A stretch of DNA of 62,206 nucleotides from Arthrobacter sp. Leaf141 (GCF_001424565.1 NZ_LMOL01000005.1:872187-934392), one strand, 5' to 3'; counted from the stretch's first letter, positions 8,720 to 20,020 are shown. The notes: generated by a model not told the origin, from the sequence alone. Made by a program: numbers and translations.

Positions 8720-9232
8720 ATGACCCGTCACACACTGTCCGTGCTGGTCGAAGACAAGCCCGGCGTACTGACCCGCGTGGCGAGCCTCTTCGCCCGCCGC
8801 GCCTTCAACATCAATTCCCTCGCTGTTGGCCCCACCGAAGTCCCGGGCATCTCCCGGATGACGGTAGTGGTCGACGCCGACGGTGACCTGATCGAACAGG
8901 TCACCAAGCAGCTCAACAAGTTGATCAACGTGATCAAGATTGTTGAACTCACCCCCGAATCTTCCGTACAGCGCGACCACATCCTGGTCAAGGTACGTGC
9001 GGATGCCGCCACTCGTCTGCAGGTGACCCAGGCTGCAGACCTGTTCCGCGCCTCAGTGGTTGACGTTTCCACCGACTCCGTCGTCATTGAGGCAACCGGC
9101 CATCCCGAAAAGCTCACGGCACTGCTTTCAGTGCTGGAGCCCTTCGGCATCCGCGAAATTGTGCAGTCCGGCACCCTGGCCGTTGGACGGGGATCCCGCT
9201 CCATGAGTGACCGGGCGTTGCGTTCAGCCTAG
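8720..9232 (+). CDS. ilvN: Acetolactate synthase, small (regulatory) subunit
   Basis: A 170-residue regulatory subunit that activates IlvB and binds valine for feedback inhibition. The N-terminal ACT domain (HTLSVLVEDKPGVLTRVASLFARRAFNINSL in part) is clear, followed by the C-terminal ALS_ss_C region (RDHILVKVRAD and EIVQSGTLAVGRG). The ATG lies two bases past the ilvB stop; AGAGGAAGAC at the end of ilvB is the ribosome site. The frame stays open far upstream inside ilvB, but that is only a GC-rich shadow. Length is typical of the short form. Confidence 0.96.
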   Translation: MTRHTLSVLVEDKPGVLTRVASLFARRAFNINSLAVGPTEVPGISRMTVVVDADGDLIEQVTKQLNKLINVIKIVELTPESSVQRDHILVKVRADAATRLQVTQAADLFRASVVDVSTDSVVIEATGHPEKLTALLSVLEPFGIREIVQSGTLAVGRGSRSMSDRALRSA

Positions 9233-9278
9233 GCACCCGCCTGGGACTGACGCTCCGCCCGCAACCGCAGCACCGTAA

Positions 9279-10343
<1,065 letters not shown>

Positions 10344-10381
10344 GGCTGCCGCCACCTGAGCATCACATCCCTTCAACGGTG

Positions 10382-10419
10382 AGGCCGGGTTCACACTTAA
10401 CAATGTGAGCCCGGCCTTT
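10382..10419 (+). terminator. Terminator of the ilvBNC operon
   Basis: AGGCCGGGTTCACA, an 8-base loop and TGTGAGCCCGGCCT pair over 14 positions with one G-U, followed by TTTCC. It separates ilvC from serA. Confidence 0.85.
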
Positions 10420-10472
10420 CCGTCCGCCTAGACTTGTTCCCATCCCCAGGACTGCAACGCAGAGGATCAGCC

Positions 10473-12062
10473 GTGTCAAAACCCGTAGTACTGCTCGCCG
10501 AAGAACTTTCCCCCGCCACCGTCGACGCCCTCGGCCCGGACTTTGAAATCCGCCAGACGGACGGCGCCGACCGCGCGCAGCTCCTCGCGGCGATCACCGA
10601 CGTCGACGCGATCCTGGTCCGCTCCGCCACCCAGGTGGACGCCGAAGCCATCGCGGCGGCGAAGAACCTCAAGGTCATTGCCCGCGCCGGCGTAGGCCTG
10701 GACAACGTGGACATCAAAGCCGCCACCCAGGCAGGCGTGATGGTGGTGAACGCACCCACGTCCAACATCGTCTCCGCCGCTGAACTGACTGTGGGCCACA
10801 TCCTCAGCCTGGCCCGCCACATCCCGCAGGCCAGCGCCGCCCTCAAAGATGGCGAATGGAAGCGTTCCAAGTACACCGGCATTGAGCTCTTCGAAAAGAA
10901 GATCGGCATCATCGGCCTGGGCCGCATCGGCGCCCTCGTCGCTGCCCGGCTCAAGGGCTTCGACACCAAGATCCTTGCCTACGACCCCTACATCACCTCC
11001 GCCCGCGCCGCGCAGCTGGGCGTGCAGCTGGTCACCCTGGATGAGCTCCTGGCCCAGGCCGACTTCATCACCATCCACATGCCCAAGACCCCCGAAACAG
11101 TGGGCATGCTGGGCGCGGACGCGTTCAAGAAGATGAAGTCCACCGCCTACGTGGTGAACGTGGCCCGCGGCGGCCTGGTGGACGAGGAAGCCCTCTACAC
11201 CGCACTGCAGGCAGGCGACATCGCTGGTGCCGGCGTCGACGTTTTTGTTAAGGAACCGAGCACGGACCTGCCCTTCTTCAAGCTCGACAACGTGGTGGTC
11301 ACCCCGCACCTTGGCGCCTCCACCGACGAGGCCCAGGAAAAGGCCGGCGTCTCCGTGGCCAAGTCCGTCCGGCTGGCACTCGCCGGCGAACTGGTCCCCG
11401 ACGCCGTGAACGTCGCCGGCGGCGTGATCGCCCCCGACGTCCGCCCGGGCATCCCGCTGATCGAGAAGCTGGGCCGCATCTTCACCGCCCTGACCCACGC
11501 CTCCCTGACCCAGTTCGACGTGGAAGTTGCCGGTGAAATCTCCTCCCTGGACGTCAAGGTCCTCGAGCTCGCCGCACTCAAGGGCATCTTCGCCGACGTT
11601 GTGACCGAGCAGGTCTCCTACGTCAACGCCCCCGTCATCGCCGAGCAGCGCGGCATCAACGTGCGGCTGATCACGACGGCGGAGACGGAGTCCTACCGGA
11701 ACGTCCTGACCCTGCGCGGCGCCCTCAGCGACGGTACCCAGATTTCCGTGGCCGGCACCCTGACCGGACCCAAGCAGATCGAGAAGCTGGTGGGCATCAA
11801 CGGCTTCGAGGTGGAGATCCCCATCAGCGAGCACCTGGTGGTGGTTGCCTACACCGACCGTCCCGGTGTGATCGGCACGATCGGCCACATCCTGGGCATG
11901 AACAACATCAACATTGCCGGCATGCAGGTGGCCCGCCACGACGAAGGCGGGCAGGTGCTGGCGCTGCTGACCATCGACAGTTCCGTGCCTCAGCAGGTCC
12001 TGGACGCCATTAAGGCCGGCATCGGCGCCGAGATGGTGCGCGAAGTGGACCTCGAGGACTAG
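10473..12062 (+). CDS. serA: D-3-phosphoglycerate dehydrogenase
   Basis: A 529-residue enzyme that oxidises 3-phosphoglycerate with NAD+ at the first step of serine synthesis. The GTG at 10473 (V-S-K-P-V-V-L-L) follows AGAGGA and gives the long actinobacterial form. Order: substrate domain, nucleotide fold with GLGRIGALVAARL (about residue 148), catalytic stretch NVARGGLVDE and the TPHLGAST histidine. Then come the allosteric substrate-binding domain and a C-terminal ACT domain (YTDRPGVIGTIGHILGMNNI) that in homologues binds serine. Its position after ilvC is common in actinobacteria. The terminator between them suggests a separate transcript. Confidence 0.96.
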   Translation: MSKPVVLLAEELSPATVDALGPDFEIRQTDGADRAQLLAAITDVDAILVRSATQVDAEAIAAAKNLKVIARAGVGLDNVDIKAATQAGVMVVNAPTSNIVSAAELTVGHILSLARHIPQASAALKDGEWKRSKYTGIELFEKKIGIIGLGRIGALVAARLKGFDTKILAYDPYITSARAAQLGVQLVTLDELLAQADFITIHMPKTPETVGMLGADAFKKMKSTAYVVNVARGGLVDEEALYTALQAGDIAGAGVDVFVKEPSTDLPFFKLDNVVVTPHLGASTDEAQEKAGVSVAKSVRLALAGELVPDAVNVAGGVIAPDVRPGIPLIEKLGRIFTALTHASLTQFDVEVAGEISSLDVKVLELAALKGIFADVVTEQVSYVNAPVIAEQRGINVRLITTAETESYRNVLTLRGALSDGTQISVAGTLTGPKQIEKLVGINGFEVEIPISEHLVVVAYTDRPGVIGTIGHILGMNNINIAGMQVARHDEGGQVLALLTIDSSVPQQVLDAIKAGIGAEMVREVDLED

Positions 12063-12115
12063 GAAACGCCGTAGCTCCCGCTCCGCTTGGGCGCGCCCCG
12101 GCGGGGCCACGTATG

Positions 12116-12178
12116 ATTGGCCGGTCTGCTTACAATGGCTTGGTCCTGGTTCAGGACCGCGCCGGCAGGCCGGCCAAT
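12116..12178 (+). promoter_or_regulatory. Structured leader element upstream of the FtsX-type exporter
   Basis: ATTGGCCGGTCTGC (12116-12129) pairs with GCAGGCCGGCCAAT (12165-12178) over 14 positions with one G-U. Nested inside is GGTCCTG-GTT-CAGGACC (12142-12158), a perfect 7-bp hairpin. Downstream, ATGTCCG and CGGACAT (about 12208-12229) form another stem before the start at 12264. A TATGAT box at 12112-12117 could drive transcription through all or most of it. The arrangement resembles a cis-acting RNA or a large protein-binding site; I cannot assign it to a known riboswitch class. Confidence 0.5.
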
Positions 12179-12263
12179 ACCTTTTGCACATCGTCCTCGA
12201 TGGACCATGTCCGGCTCGGGCGGACATATGTGTGCGTACGCAATCCAGGTTTCAGGGAGTTCC

Positions 12264-15056
12264 ATGAACGCCGTCCAGAGGTTCATCAGAAGCAAAGTGC
12301 TGCTGTTGACCGCTGCCATTCTGATCGCAGCCATGTGCTTGTCGGTCCTCGTCCAAAGCCAATCGCAGGCGGCCCTTAACCGGACAGTGGATGAAAATTC
12401 GCGGGGGCTCTACGACGTCCTGGTCCAGGCCAAGGCGTCCTCCGGCACGTTGCTGCAGCCGGAGATCGCCACCGGAACCGGCGGGATCGGCTTCGACCAG
12501 CTGGAGGCCATCAGGAAACTGTCCGGCACGGCCGTGGCGGCTCCCATCAGCCTGGTGTCCCGCGTGACCCAGAACCTCGAAACGCCGCGCCTGGATGCCA
12601 TGGACTTCCTCGGCTACAACTCCGGGCTGGCAGGCACCGCGACCGCTGACCAGGCAACCGGCGCCACCGCGCCGGACAAATGGCCGGCCGCGGAATCCGT
12701 TCTGACGGACGAAGCCAAAAAGTACCGGCTCACCGCCAGCGCCGTCAGCTCCGACGGCGTCTCCGAGCAGACCCTGTTCAAATCCTCCGCTGAAGGCACC
12801 CTCGGCAAGGCCAAGCTCCTCGAGGAAAAGGCCGGCGGCGGCAGCAGCATCCGCATCGCCGCGCCCGAGGACGAGACCGGCATCAAGTTCCCGTCCCCGG
12901 CCGGCGGCTCGGAACACAACCTTTTCAACCTCTCCGTTGCCCTGCCCATGGCACCCGAAGTCACAGAGTCCGTCGTCGCCGTCGACCCTGCCTCCGAACG
13001 CGCCCTCCTGGGGACCGCGGGAGACTTCCTCGCACCGCTGGAGAAGGCCCCGCCCGCCGACGCGCGCAACGCCGGCGCCGTGGGCCGTTACTTTGAAGGC
13101 CTCTTCACCAACGGCATTGACCTTTCCGAACTTGAAGAAGGCCCCGATTTCCTGGGTGTGAAGCTCAAGTACTGGGCGCCCCTGATGACCCAGTACCAGC
13201 AGGCCAAGCGCACCGGCGAGCTCACCGGCGACTCACAGGCCATCCCGCTGGTGGTCCGGTCCGGGACGTCCCTTGACCTGACCTACAACGTCAAGATCGA
13301 GGAGATCGACGACGCCGGCAAGGTGGTCAATGACGTCGGCACCGTTTCGCGCTCCCTGGGCAAGGATTACCTCCCGTTTGTGTCCAAGGACCCGTTTGTT
13401 CTCTCCTGGCCCGGTTCGACGGACCATTCCTCCCTCCTGGGCAGCAACGGCAACTTCAACCAGGGCCTCTACACACCGGCGAAGTGGAGCACCGATTTCT
13501 CGGCAGCCCCCAAGTACCAGGACGGCGAAACTGCCGCCAACGGCGCCGAGGGCAAAACCGCGGTGCCGGGGGAGTGGGTCACCGTCAACCGGCTGCCCGA
13601 GAAGAGCGCCACCGGCGGTCCCGTGGACCAGACCCAGCGTGAACCCGTGGACGAGCGGTCCTACCGGGACAGCGTAGCCACCGGCCAGAAGCTGGCAGCA
13701 CCGCTGGCCATGGTTTACGGCACCTTCGATCCGGCCGCCGTGTCACAGGCCGCCGGCGACGTCAACAAGCTGCCCCTGGGCGGCTATGACCCCACTCCGT
13801 TCTCGCTGGTCAAGGACGCAGAGGGCAAGGCTGCCAACGCCGAACTGCAGCCCTCCCTGAGCGCCACGGGACTGGCCAGCCAGTCCGCCGGCGCCATCAC
13901 CGACTACTACGGCCTGGCCGCCGCCCGCGGCTACACCGAAAACGCCGCCGTGATCGATGCCGTCCGGGTCCGGGCCACCGCTCCGGGCAGTTGGAAGGAA
14001 GCCCAGCCTGAGGTGGAGAAGCTTGCCGCCGACATCCGCAGCATGGGCCTGGAAGCCACAGTTGTGGCAGGCTCCGCGCGGGAGGACGCCAGCATCTTCG
14101 TCCCCGGCTACTCCAAGGACGACGCCGGCAAGGAATCGGCGCTGGGCACCGTCCAGCAGTCGTGGGTCCGCCAGAACGCCGCGGACGCCGTGACGGGTTC
14201 CCTGTCCGGAACCAACATCACCCTCCTCTTCCTCACCCTGTGCGGGGCAGCCCTGCTGACCGGCGCATCCACGGTGAGTTACATCCGCAAGCGCCGCACC
14301 GAGGCAGGCACGCTCCGCGCCATGGGCTGGACCCAGCGTAGGATCCGCAGCTGGGTGCTCGCCGAATTCGGTGTGGGAGCCATCCTCCTGGCCGCCGCCG
14401 GTGCCCTGCTGAGCCTGCTCAGCTGGAGCCTCACCACGGTCCTGGTCACGGCCGCCGTCCTGGTGCTTTACGCCGGCGCTGCGCTGTTTGCCGCGCAGCA
14501 GCTGCGCCACCGGGACGTGGTGGACCAGGAACCGCAGCACGACGAACGGCTCATCCCCGTTGACTCACCGCTGACCTTCGCCAACCGGCAGCTCGCAACG
14601 AACAAGTTCAACACCCTGTCGCTGGCCATCGCCGTGGGCGTGTTCGGCGCCGCTGTGGGCGGCCTGATCTCACTCCTGATCGACATCCCCCGGGCCGCGG
14701 GCGCCAGCGCCCTCAGCGGGCTGGCAGCAGCCAGCGTTGCGCTTCCCAGCATCCTGCTGGCAGTCGCCGGGGTGGCCGTGGGCCTGGTGCTTACCCTGGT
14801 CACCGGACGCTTCGAACTGAACGCCAAACGGCAGTACCTGGGCATCCTTGCGGCCATGGGCTGGAACCCGGACATGCTCCGCCAGGTGCGCCTGTTCGAA
14901 AATGCCCTGGTGGGAACCGTGGCCCTGCCCCTGGGTGTGCTGGGCGCTCTCGGGATAGGCCTGCTGCTGGCCCCCTACGCCGCGCTCTGGGCCGGCGTGG
15001 CCGGCCTGGTGGCTGTACTTTGCTGGATACCTATTGCAACGAAAGTGGTCCAATGA
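12264..15056 (+). CDS. FtsX-family ABC transporter permease
   Basis: A 930-residue membrane protein. Residues 10-33 (KVLLLTAAILIAAMCLSVLV) are the first span, then a very large extracytoplasmic domain of about 600 residues. A cluster of spans begins near residue 649 (NITLLFLTLCGAALLTGAST) with the FtsX-type cytoplasmic coupling segment (RKRRTEAGTLRAMGWTQRRI). More spans follow to the C-terminus, including a second coupling-like segment (AKRQYLGILAAMGWNPDMLRQ). The ATG at 12264 follows CAGGGAG; upstream in-frame codons fall inside the structured leader. Its last bases overlap the ATPase gene (ATGA), so the two form one transporter. This family moves lipids, peptides or drugs, or relays force to cell-wall enzymes; the substrate is unknown. 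Confidence 0.85.
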   Translation: MNAVQRFIRSKVLLLTAAILIAAMCLSVLVQSQSQAALNRTVDENSRGLYDVLVQAKASSGTLLQPEIATGTGGIGFDQLEAIRKLSGTAVAAPISLVSRVTQNLETPRLDAMDFLGYNSGLAGTATADQATGATAPDKWPAAESVLTDEAKKYRLTASAVSSDGVSEQTLFKSSAEGTLGKAKLLEEKAGGGSSIRIAAPEDETGIKFPSPAGGSEHNLFNLSVALPMAPEVTESVVAVDPASERALLGTAGDFLAPLEKAPPADARNAGAVGRYFEGLFTNGIDLSELEEGPDFLGVKLKYWAPLMTQYQQAKRTGELTGDSQAIPLVVRSGTSLDLTYNVKIEEIDDAGKVVNDVGTVSRSLGKDYLPFVSKDPFVLSWPGSTDHSSLLGSNGNFNQGLYTPAKWSTDFSAAPKYQDGETAANGAEGKTAVPGEWVTVNRLPEKSATGGPVDQTQREPVDERSYRDSVATGQKLAAPLAMVYGTFDPAAVSQAAGDVNKLPLGGYDPTPFSLVKDAEGKAANAELQPSLSATGLASQSAGAITDYYGLAAARGYTENAAVIDAVRVRATAPGSWKEAQPEVEKLAADIRSMGLEATVVAGSAREDASIFVPGYSKDDAGKESALGTVQQSWVRQNAADAVTGSLSGTNITLLFLTLCGAALLTGASTVSYIRKRRTEAGTLRAMGWTQRRIRSWVLAEFGVGAILLAAAGALLSLLSWSLTTVLVTAAVLVLYAGAALFAAQQLRHRDVVDQEPQHDERLIPVDSPLTFANRQLATNKFNTLSLAIAVGVFGAAVGGLISLLIDIPRAAGASALSGLAAASVALPSILLAVAGVAVGLVLTLVTGRFELNAKRQYLGILAAMGWNPDMLRQVRLFENALVGTVALPLGVLGALGIGLLLAPYAALWAGVAGLVAVLCWIPIATKVVQ

Positions 15057-15808
15057 CAAACCCGACGAATGTCCAACGGAGCCGCAGGGGCGGCGCCGGC
15101 GAGGTGCCCCTGCAGACCCGCGCGAACACCATCGTCAAGGCCGCCGACCACGCCACCCCGCTGGAACTGAGCGACATCACCATCCGTTACGGCGGTGGCA
15201 AAGGCGGGGCCGAAGCCGTCAGCGTGGTGGAGGGCTTCGACCTGACCCTGCACGCCGGTGAGATGCACTGCGTCGCCGGCCGCAGCGGCTCCGGCAAGAC
15301 CAGCATCCTGACCGTCGGCGCCGGACTGACGCTGCCGACGTCGGGCCGGGTCTTCTGGGAAGGCGATTCGCTCGAAAGCATGGGCGACGACGAAATTGCC
15401 GACCGCCGTCGGGCGCTGATCGGTTACGTCGACCAGGGCGGTGCCCTGATCGACGGCATGAGCGCGCTGGAGAACGTCCTGCTCCCTGCCGTTCCGGACG
15501 GCGAAGTGGACCAGCGCCGGGACATGGCCAAGGACCTCCTGGACCTGGTGGGGCTGGGCCGCCGCATGCGGCACCGTCCCGCGCAGCTGTCCGGCGGTGA
15601 GCGCCAGCGGGTGGCCATCGCCCGTGCGTTGATCCTGGGCACCCGCGTCCTGGTGGTGGACGAACCCACGGCCAGCCTGGACCGTGCCTCCGCCAACCGC
15701 ATCATCAGCATCCTCAAGGACACCACCTCCGACGGCATCGCCGTGCTGGTGGCGTCCCACGACCACGAACTGGTCCGGCTCAGCGACACTCTGACCGAAC
15801 TCATCTAG
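15053..15808 (+). CDS. ABC transporter ATP-binding protein, partner of the FtsX-type permease
   Basis: A 251-residue ATPase of the LolD/MacB group. Walker A is GRSGSGKTS, the signature is [16 protein letters not shown], Walker B is [12 protein letters not shown], and the switch His is in VASHDHELV. The ATG overlaps the permease stop as ATGA, which selects this start from several in frame. A basic N-terminal stretch of about 35 residues precedes the ABC domain. It would bind the cytoplasmic face of the 12264-15056 permease. metG follows 34 bases later in the same direction and may be read through. Confidence 0.92.
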   Translation: MTNPTNVQRSRRGGAGEVPLQTRANTIVKAADHATPLELSDITIRYGGGKGGAEAVSVVEGFDLTLHAGEMHCVAGRSGSGKTSILTVGAGLTLPTSGRVFWEGDSLESMGDDEIADRRRALIGYVDQGGALIDGMSALENVLLPAVPDGEVDQRRDMAKDLLDLVGLGRRMRHRPAQLSGGERQRVAIARALILGTRVLVVDEPTASLDRASANRIISILKDTTSDGIAVLVASHDHELVRLSDTLTELI

Positions 15809-15842
15809 CCTGTCCCTCCGCACCGAAGGTAACGCTCCAACC

Positions 15843-17399
15843 GTGACTGCTTCCGAGAAAACGCCGTTCTACATCACCACGGCCATCACCTATCCCAACG
15901 GTGTGCCGCACATCGGCCACGCCTACGAGTACATCGCCACGGATGCCATGGCGCGGTTCAAGCGGCTGGACGGCTTCGACGTGATGTTCCTGACAGGCAC
16001 GGACGAGCACGGGATGAAGATCGCCCAGGCGGCCGAGAAGGAAGGCGTCACGCCCAAGGAACTGGTGGACCGGAACGCAGAGGTCTACAAGGCAGCGCAC
16101 GCCGCCCTGGGCATCACGTATGACCGTTTCATCCGCACCACTGATGAGGACCACTACGCCGCGTCGCAGGCCATCTGGAAGAAGATGGAAGCAAACGGCG
16201 ACATCTACCTCGACAAGTACGAGGGCTGGTACTCCGTCCGGGACGAGGCCTTCTACGGCGAGGATGAGACGGCCGTGAAGGACGACGGCGTCCGCTACTC
16301 GAAAGAGACAGACACCGAGGTGACGTGGACGGCTGAGGAGAGCTACTTCTTCAGGTTGTCCTCCTACCAGGACAGGCTCCTGGCCCTGTACGGCGAGCAG
16401 CCGGAATTCGGCGCCCCGCAGTCACGGTTCAACGAGGTCATCAGCTTCGTCAAGCGCGGCCTGGAGGACCTTTCCATCAGCCGCACCACGTTCGACTGGG
16501 GCGTCCCCGTCCCGGGCAACGACAAGCACGTGATGTACGTGTGGGTTGACGCCCTGACCAACTACCTCACCGGTGTGGGCTACCCGGACGTGGACTCGGA
16601 ATCGTTCCGGAAGTTCTGGCCCGCGGATGTCCACGTGATCGGCAAGGACATCTCCCGCTTCCACGCCATCTACTGGCCGGCGTTCCTGATGAGCGCCGGG
16701 ATCGAGCTGCCCAAACGCGTGATGATCCACGGTTTCCTGCACAACAACGGCGTCAAGATGTCCAAGTCCCTGGGCAACGTGGTGGCCCCGGCCGACTTCG
16801 TGGCCCAGTACGGCCTTGACCAGGTCCGGTTCTTTTTCCTCCGGGAAGTGCCGTTCGGCGCGGACGGCAGCTACAACCACGAGGCCATCGTGGGCCGGAT
16901 GAACTCGGACCTGGCCAACAACTTCGGCAACCTGGCCCAGCGGTCGCTGTCCATGGTGGCCAAGAACTGCGAGGGCATGGTCCCCACGCCGGGAGACTTC
17001 ACCGAGGCGGACAACGCCATCCTGGCGCAGGCCAACGGGTTGCTGGTGGCGGCCCGCGCAGCTTTTGACAAACAGGAGTTCAGCCGTGCGCTGGAAGCCA
17101 TCTGGACTGTCCTGGGCGACACCAACGCGTACTTCGCCGACCAGGCGCCCTGGGTGCTGCGGAAGACCGACGTCGAGCGCATGAACACCGTGCTGTACGT
17201 GACACTGGAGGTGTTGCGGATTGTCTCGATCCTGGCCCAGCCGGTGATGCCCACCGCCACCGCTGCACTCCTGGACACCCTGGGCCAGCCCGACGGCGAC
17301 GCCCGGCAGTTCACGGCCCTGGCCACACCGATCGTGGCCGGTACCGTCCTGCCCGCGCCGGCACCGGTCTTCCCGAAGTTCGAGGAACCCGCCGCCTGA
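15843..17399 (+). CDS. metG: Methionyl-tRNA synthetase
   Basis: A 518-residue class I synthetase that charges initiator and elongator tRNA-Met. The HIGH-type motif is PHIGHAYEY near residue 22 and the KMSKS motif is VKMSKSLGN near residue 303. The connective region between them (DEAFYGEDE) has no zinc-binding Cys knuckle, so it is the shorter zinc-less form found in actinobacteria. The C-terminal dimerisation domain of the Escherichia coli enzyme is also absent. The GTG start follows a GAAGGTAA stretch. Its stop directly abuts the second copy of the 66-bp palindrome, which separates it from a convergent gene. Confidence 0.97.
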   Translation: MTASEKTPFYITTAITYPNGVPHIGHAYEYIATDAMARFKRLDGFDVMFLTGTDEHGMKIAQAAEKEGVTPKELVDRNAEVYKAAHAALGITYDRFIRTTDEDHYAASQAIWKKMEANGDIYLDKYEGWYSVRDEAFYGEDETAVKDDGVRYSKETDTEVTWTAEESYFFRLSSYQDRLLALYGEQPEFGAPQSRFNEVISFVKRGLEDLSISRTTFDWGVPVPGNDKHVMYVWVDALTNYLTGVGYPDVDSESFRKFWPADVHVIGKDISRFHAIYWPAFLMSAGIELPKRVMIHGFLHNNGVKMSKSLGNVVAPADFVAQYGLDQVRFFFLREVPFGADGSYNHEAIVGRMNSDLANNFGNLAQRSLSMVAKNCEGMVPTPGDFTEADNAILAQANGLLVAARAAFDKQEFSRALEAIWTVLGDTNAYFADQAPWVLRKTDVERMNTVLYVTLEVLRIVSILAQPVMPTATAALLDTLGQPDGDARQFTALATPIVAGTVLPAPAPVFPKFEEPAA

Positions 17400-17465
17400 C
17401 CCAACTGACTCGCAGTTGTTGTCGTTCTGAGCCCTCAAAACGACAACAACTGCGAGTCAGTTGGG
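17400..17465. repeat. 66-bp palindrome, copy 2
   Basis: Two 31-base arms around the loop GCCC, with one mismatch near the loop (GTTCTGA against TCAAAAC). It matches the copy at 6494-6559 at all but a few positions. It begins at the last base region of metG and ends 6 bases before the stop of the convergent permease gene, as expected of a bidirectional terminator. Confidence 0.85.
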
Positions 17466-17471
17466 CGGGGG

Positions 17472-20018
17472 CTACGTCGTGGCCAGCCCCGCCACCGGGG
17501 AAAGCCGCGCCGCGCGCCGCGCCGGGACCACCGAGGCCAGCAGGCCGGCGATGACTGCCACAGCGAGCACTCCCAGCAGCTGCAGCCACGGAATCGCCGG
17601 CGACACATCGACCACGCCGCCAAGCGCGGACATGGCACCCAGCCAGCCGTAGGCAACCCCCAGGACCGTTCCCATGATGGCGGCGACGGCCGCCACCAGT
17701 ACCGCTTCAAGGGCCAGCATGCCCCGCAGCTGGCCCTTGGTCAGGCCCAATGCCCGCAGCAGCGAGTTCTCCCGGGTCCGTTCCAGGACGGAGAGCGAGA
17801 GGGTGTTGGCCACGCCGATCAGGGCGATCAGCACGGCCACCCCCAACAGCGCCGTGACCACCAGGAGCAGGACATCGATCACCTGGTTGAAGGTCAGCCG
17901 TTCGATGGCCGCGCCGCTCACCGCGCTTGCGGGCACTGCCAGCGCCTCCGCCACCTGCTGCTGGACAGTCCGGACATCGTCCCCGGACAGCGTCCCGCCT
18001 GCCGGGTCAGCCAGCCGCAGCCACACGGCCTGGCCCACCGTGGGTGTCCCAAGCTGTTGGGCTGTCTCGGTGCTGACCAGCGGCGGCATGTTCCGGGTTT
18101 CCAGCACCACTGCGCTGAGATTGGCTGTACCGGCGGTGCCCGTGACGGTCACAGTGCCCGGCGTTGAGCCTTCCGGCAGGTAGATCTTTCCCGGTTCCAG
18201 GACCAGGCCGGCATCCCGGAGGATGGCCGCGGCCTGGCCTGCCGGCAGCGCCAGGATCTCGCTGGGATACCCGTCCAGGTCCGCCGAGCCCACTGCCGGC
18301 AGCGCCGCCGCGGACTCCACTCCGGGGAGGCCGCCCACAGCCGCCAGCTGCGTTTCGGTAAAACCGGCCGCCGCACCGGGGGGCTGGGTTGCAGCAGGCC
18401 CGCCGAAGGCACCGGCGCCAGGGGCGGTGACTGCCATGTCCACGGGATAGTTCTGCGCGAGGGCCTTGTCGAAGGCAATCCGGGACGTTGCGGCTCCCGT
18501 CATCATCATGGTCACCAGGGTGACGCCGATCAGGAGCGCGGCGGCCGTGACCGAGGTCCGGCCGGGATTGCGGACGGCGTTCAGCGCCGCAAGCTTTCCC
18601 GGGACGCCGGCCGCCGCCGCCAGCTTGCCCACCAGCGAAACCAGCGCGGGAATGAACAGAGAGGAACTCAGCAGCACACCAAGGAAGCTCAGCAGCCCGC
18701 CGCCGAACGCCGGAACCAGCTGGACCTCGAGGGCACCCCACACCAGCAGCGGAACGCCGGCCAGCAGGGCGGCGATACCCAGCACCAGGCGTACCCGGCC
18801 TTTGGTGTTGCGCAGCGAAGCGTCGTCCGCGGGGCGCAGCGCGGCCAGCGGGGCCACAGCCGTGGCGGCGCGCGCAGGAACCAGCGCCGCGGCCAGGGTC
18901 AGCAGGACTCCCACCACCAGGCCGGAAATGATGGCCGACGGCGGCACGGCCAGGGTGGCGAACGTCGAGTTGGGCTGGGAGCTGGCCCAGCCGATCAGGC
19001 CGGCCATCAGGCCGGTACCGGCGAGCACGCCCAGGAGCGAGGCGACCACGCCCACAACGAGGGCCTCCAGCAGCACGGAATTGCGGACCTGGCGCCGGCC
19101 GGCGCCCAGGCAGCGGAGCAGCGCCAGCTCCCTGGTGCGCTGTGCCACCAGGACCGCGAACGTGTTGGAGACCACCAGGGCGGCCACCACCAATGCCACG
19201 GCAGCAAAGATCAGCAAAACGACGGTGAGTTGGTCCTGGCCGCCGGTCATGGCGGCCACCTGGCTGGTCACTTCCTCCTGGGCGGTCCGGACGGTGGGGT
19301 CGGCTGCCCCGGCCGCTGACAGCACGCCGGCCAGCGATGCCTGCGCGGCGGCGGCGTCGGTGCCGGGCGCCAGGACCAGCTGCAGGCCCTCGGCGCCGGC
19401 CGGGCCGGCATCGGGTCCGCTGTTGGCAGTGAGGGTTCCCACGGTGGGTGAGAGGGCCACCAGTTGCGCGGTGGCACTGGCGAACGGGTCGTTGCTGGCG
19501 CGGAGGATCCCCGAGACGGTCAGGGACACGGTGGTGCGTTGGTCGCCGGTGGCCACTACCAGGGCCTGCCCGGCGCTCAGCCGGTAACGGTCCGCGGTGG
19601 TCCTGTCCACGGCCACCTGGTTGGCAGCAGCCGGGAGGGAACCGGATTCCAGGGAAGCCGGTTCCAGGGCTGCGGGGGCCAGGTTGCGGACCTTGCCGAA
19701 GATTTCCTGGCCGTTGACGCCGATGTAGGCGTACGCAGTCTGCTGGGCGTAGACGGCGCTGACGGCCGGATCCGCAGCCACGGCGTCAACCGCGGCCTGG
19801 CTGAACCCCGACGGGCCGGAGCCGTTGCCGGGACCGGGGGTGGCGATCAGATCGGCCTTGTTGTAGGACTCACCGAGGCTGGCGCCCAGCGAGGCCTGGG
19901 TGCTGGCGCCCACCATGAGCGTGGTGGCGAGGAAGGCGACGGCCAGCATGACCGCCAGCCCCACGGCGATGAAGCGCCTGCTGTGGGTCCGGAACTGCGA
20001 GAGGGCTACCTGCAGCAC
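17472..20018 (-). CDS. FtsX-family ABC transporter permease (MacB/YtrF type)
   Basis: An 848-residue membrane protein with two FtsX cores. The N-terminal span (residues 15-37, RRFIAVGLAVMLAVAFLATTLMVGA in part) is followed by an extracytoplasmic MacB-like domain. Then come three spans with the coupling segment RTRELALLRCLGAGRRQVR, a central pair of spans, a second extracytoplasmic domain, and a final three-span core with RTRENSLLRALGLTKGQLR. This duplicated layout (about 8-10 spans) is typical of actinobacterial exporters linked to two-component systems. It lies two bases after its ATPase gene. The kinase and regulator upstream suggest a response to envelope stress or a peptide; the substrate is unknown. 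Confidence 0.9.
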   Translation of the reverse strand: MLQVALSQFRTHSRRFIAVGLAVMLAVAFLATTLMVGASTQASLGASLGESYNKADLIATPGPGNGSGPSGFSQAAVDAVAADPAVSAVYAQQTAYAYIGVNGQEIFGKVRNLAPAALEPASLESGSLPAAANQVAVDRTTADRYRLSAGQALVVATGDQRTTVSLTVSGILRASNDPFASATAQLVALSPTVGTLTANSGPDAGPAGAEGLQLVLAPGTDAAAAQASLAGVLSAAGAADPTVRTAQEEVTSQVAAMTGGQDQLTVVLLIFAAVALVVAALVVSNTFAVLVAQRTRELALLRCLGAGRRQVRNSVLLEALVVGVVASLLGVLAGTGLMAGLIGWASSQPNSTFATLAVPPSAIISGLVVGVLLTLAAALVPARAATAVAPLAALRPADDASLRNTKGRVRLVLGIAALLAGVPLLVWGALEVQLVPAFGGGLLSFLGVLLSSSLFIPALVSLVGKLAAAAGVPGKLAALNAVRNPGRTSVTAAALLIGVTLVTMMMTGAATSRIAFDKALAQNYPVDMAVTAPGAGAFGGPAATQPPGAAAGFTETQLAAVGGLPGVESAAALPAVGSADLDGYPSEILALPAGQAAAILRDAGLVLEPGKIYLPEGSTPGTVTVTGTAGTANLSAVVLETRNMPPLVSTETAQQLGTPTVGQAVWLRLADPAGGTLSGDDVRTVQQQVAEALAVPASAVSGAAIERLTFNQVIDVLLLVVTALLGVAVLIALIGVANTLSLSVLERTRENSLLRALGLTKGQLRGMLALEAVLVAAVAAIMGTVLGVAYGWLGAMSALGGVVDVSPAIPWLQLLGVLAVAVIAGLLASVVPARRAARLSPVAGLATT

Positions 20019-20020
20019 GG

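Noticed and set aside
10476..12227. A 583-codon minus-strand frame opposite serA
   Set aside because: Same shadow effect; rich in Gly, Asp, Val and His as usual for antisense of actinobacterial genes.
15809..15842. A separate regulatory element before metG
   Set aside because: Only 34 bases, with a ribosome site and no structure; too little to support a call.
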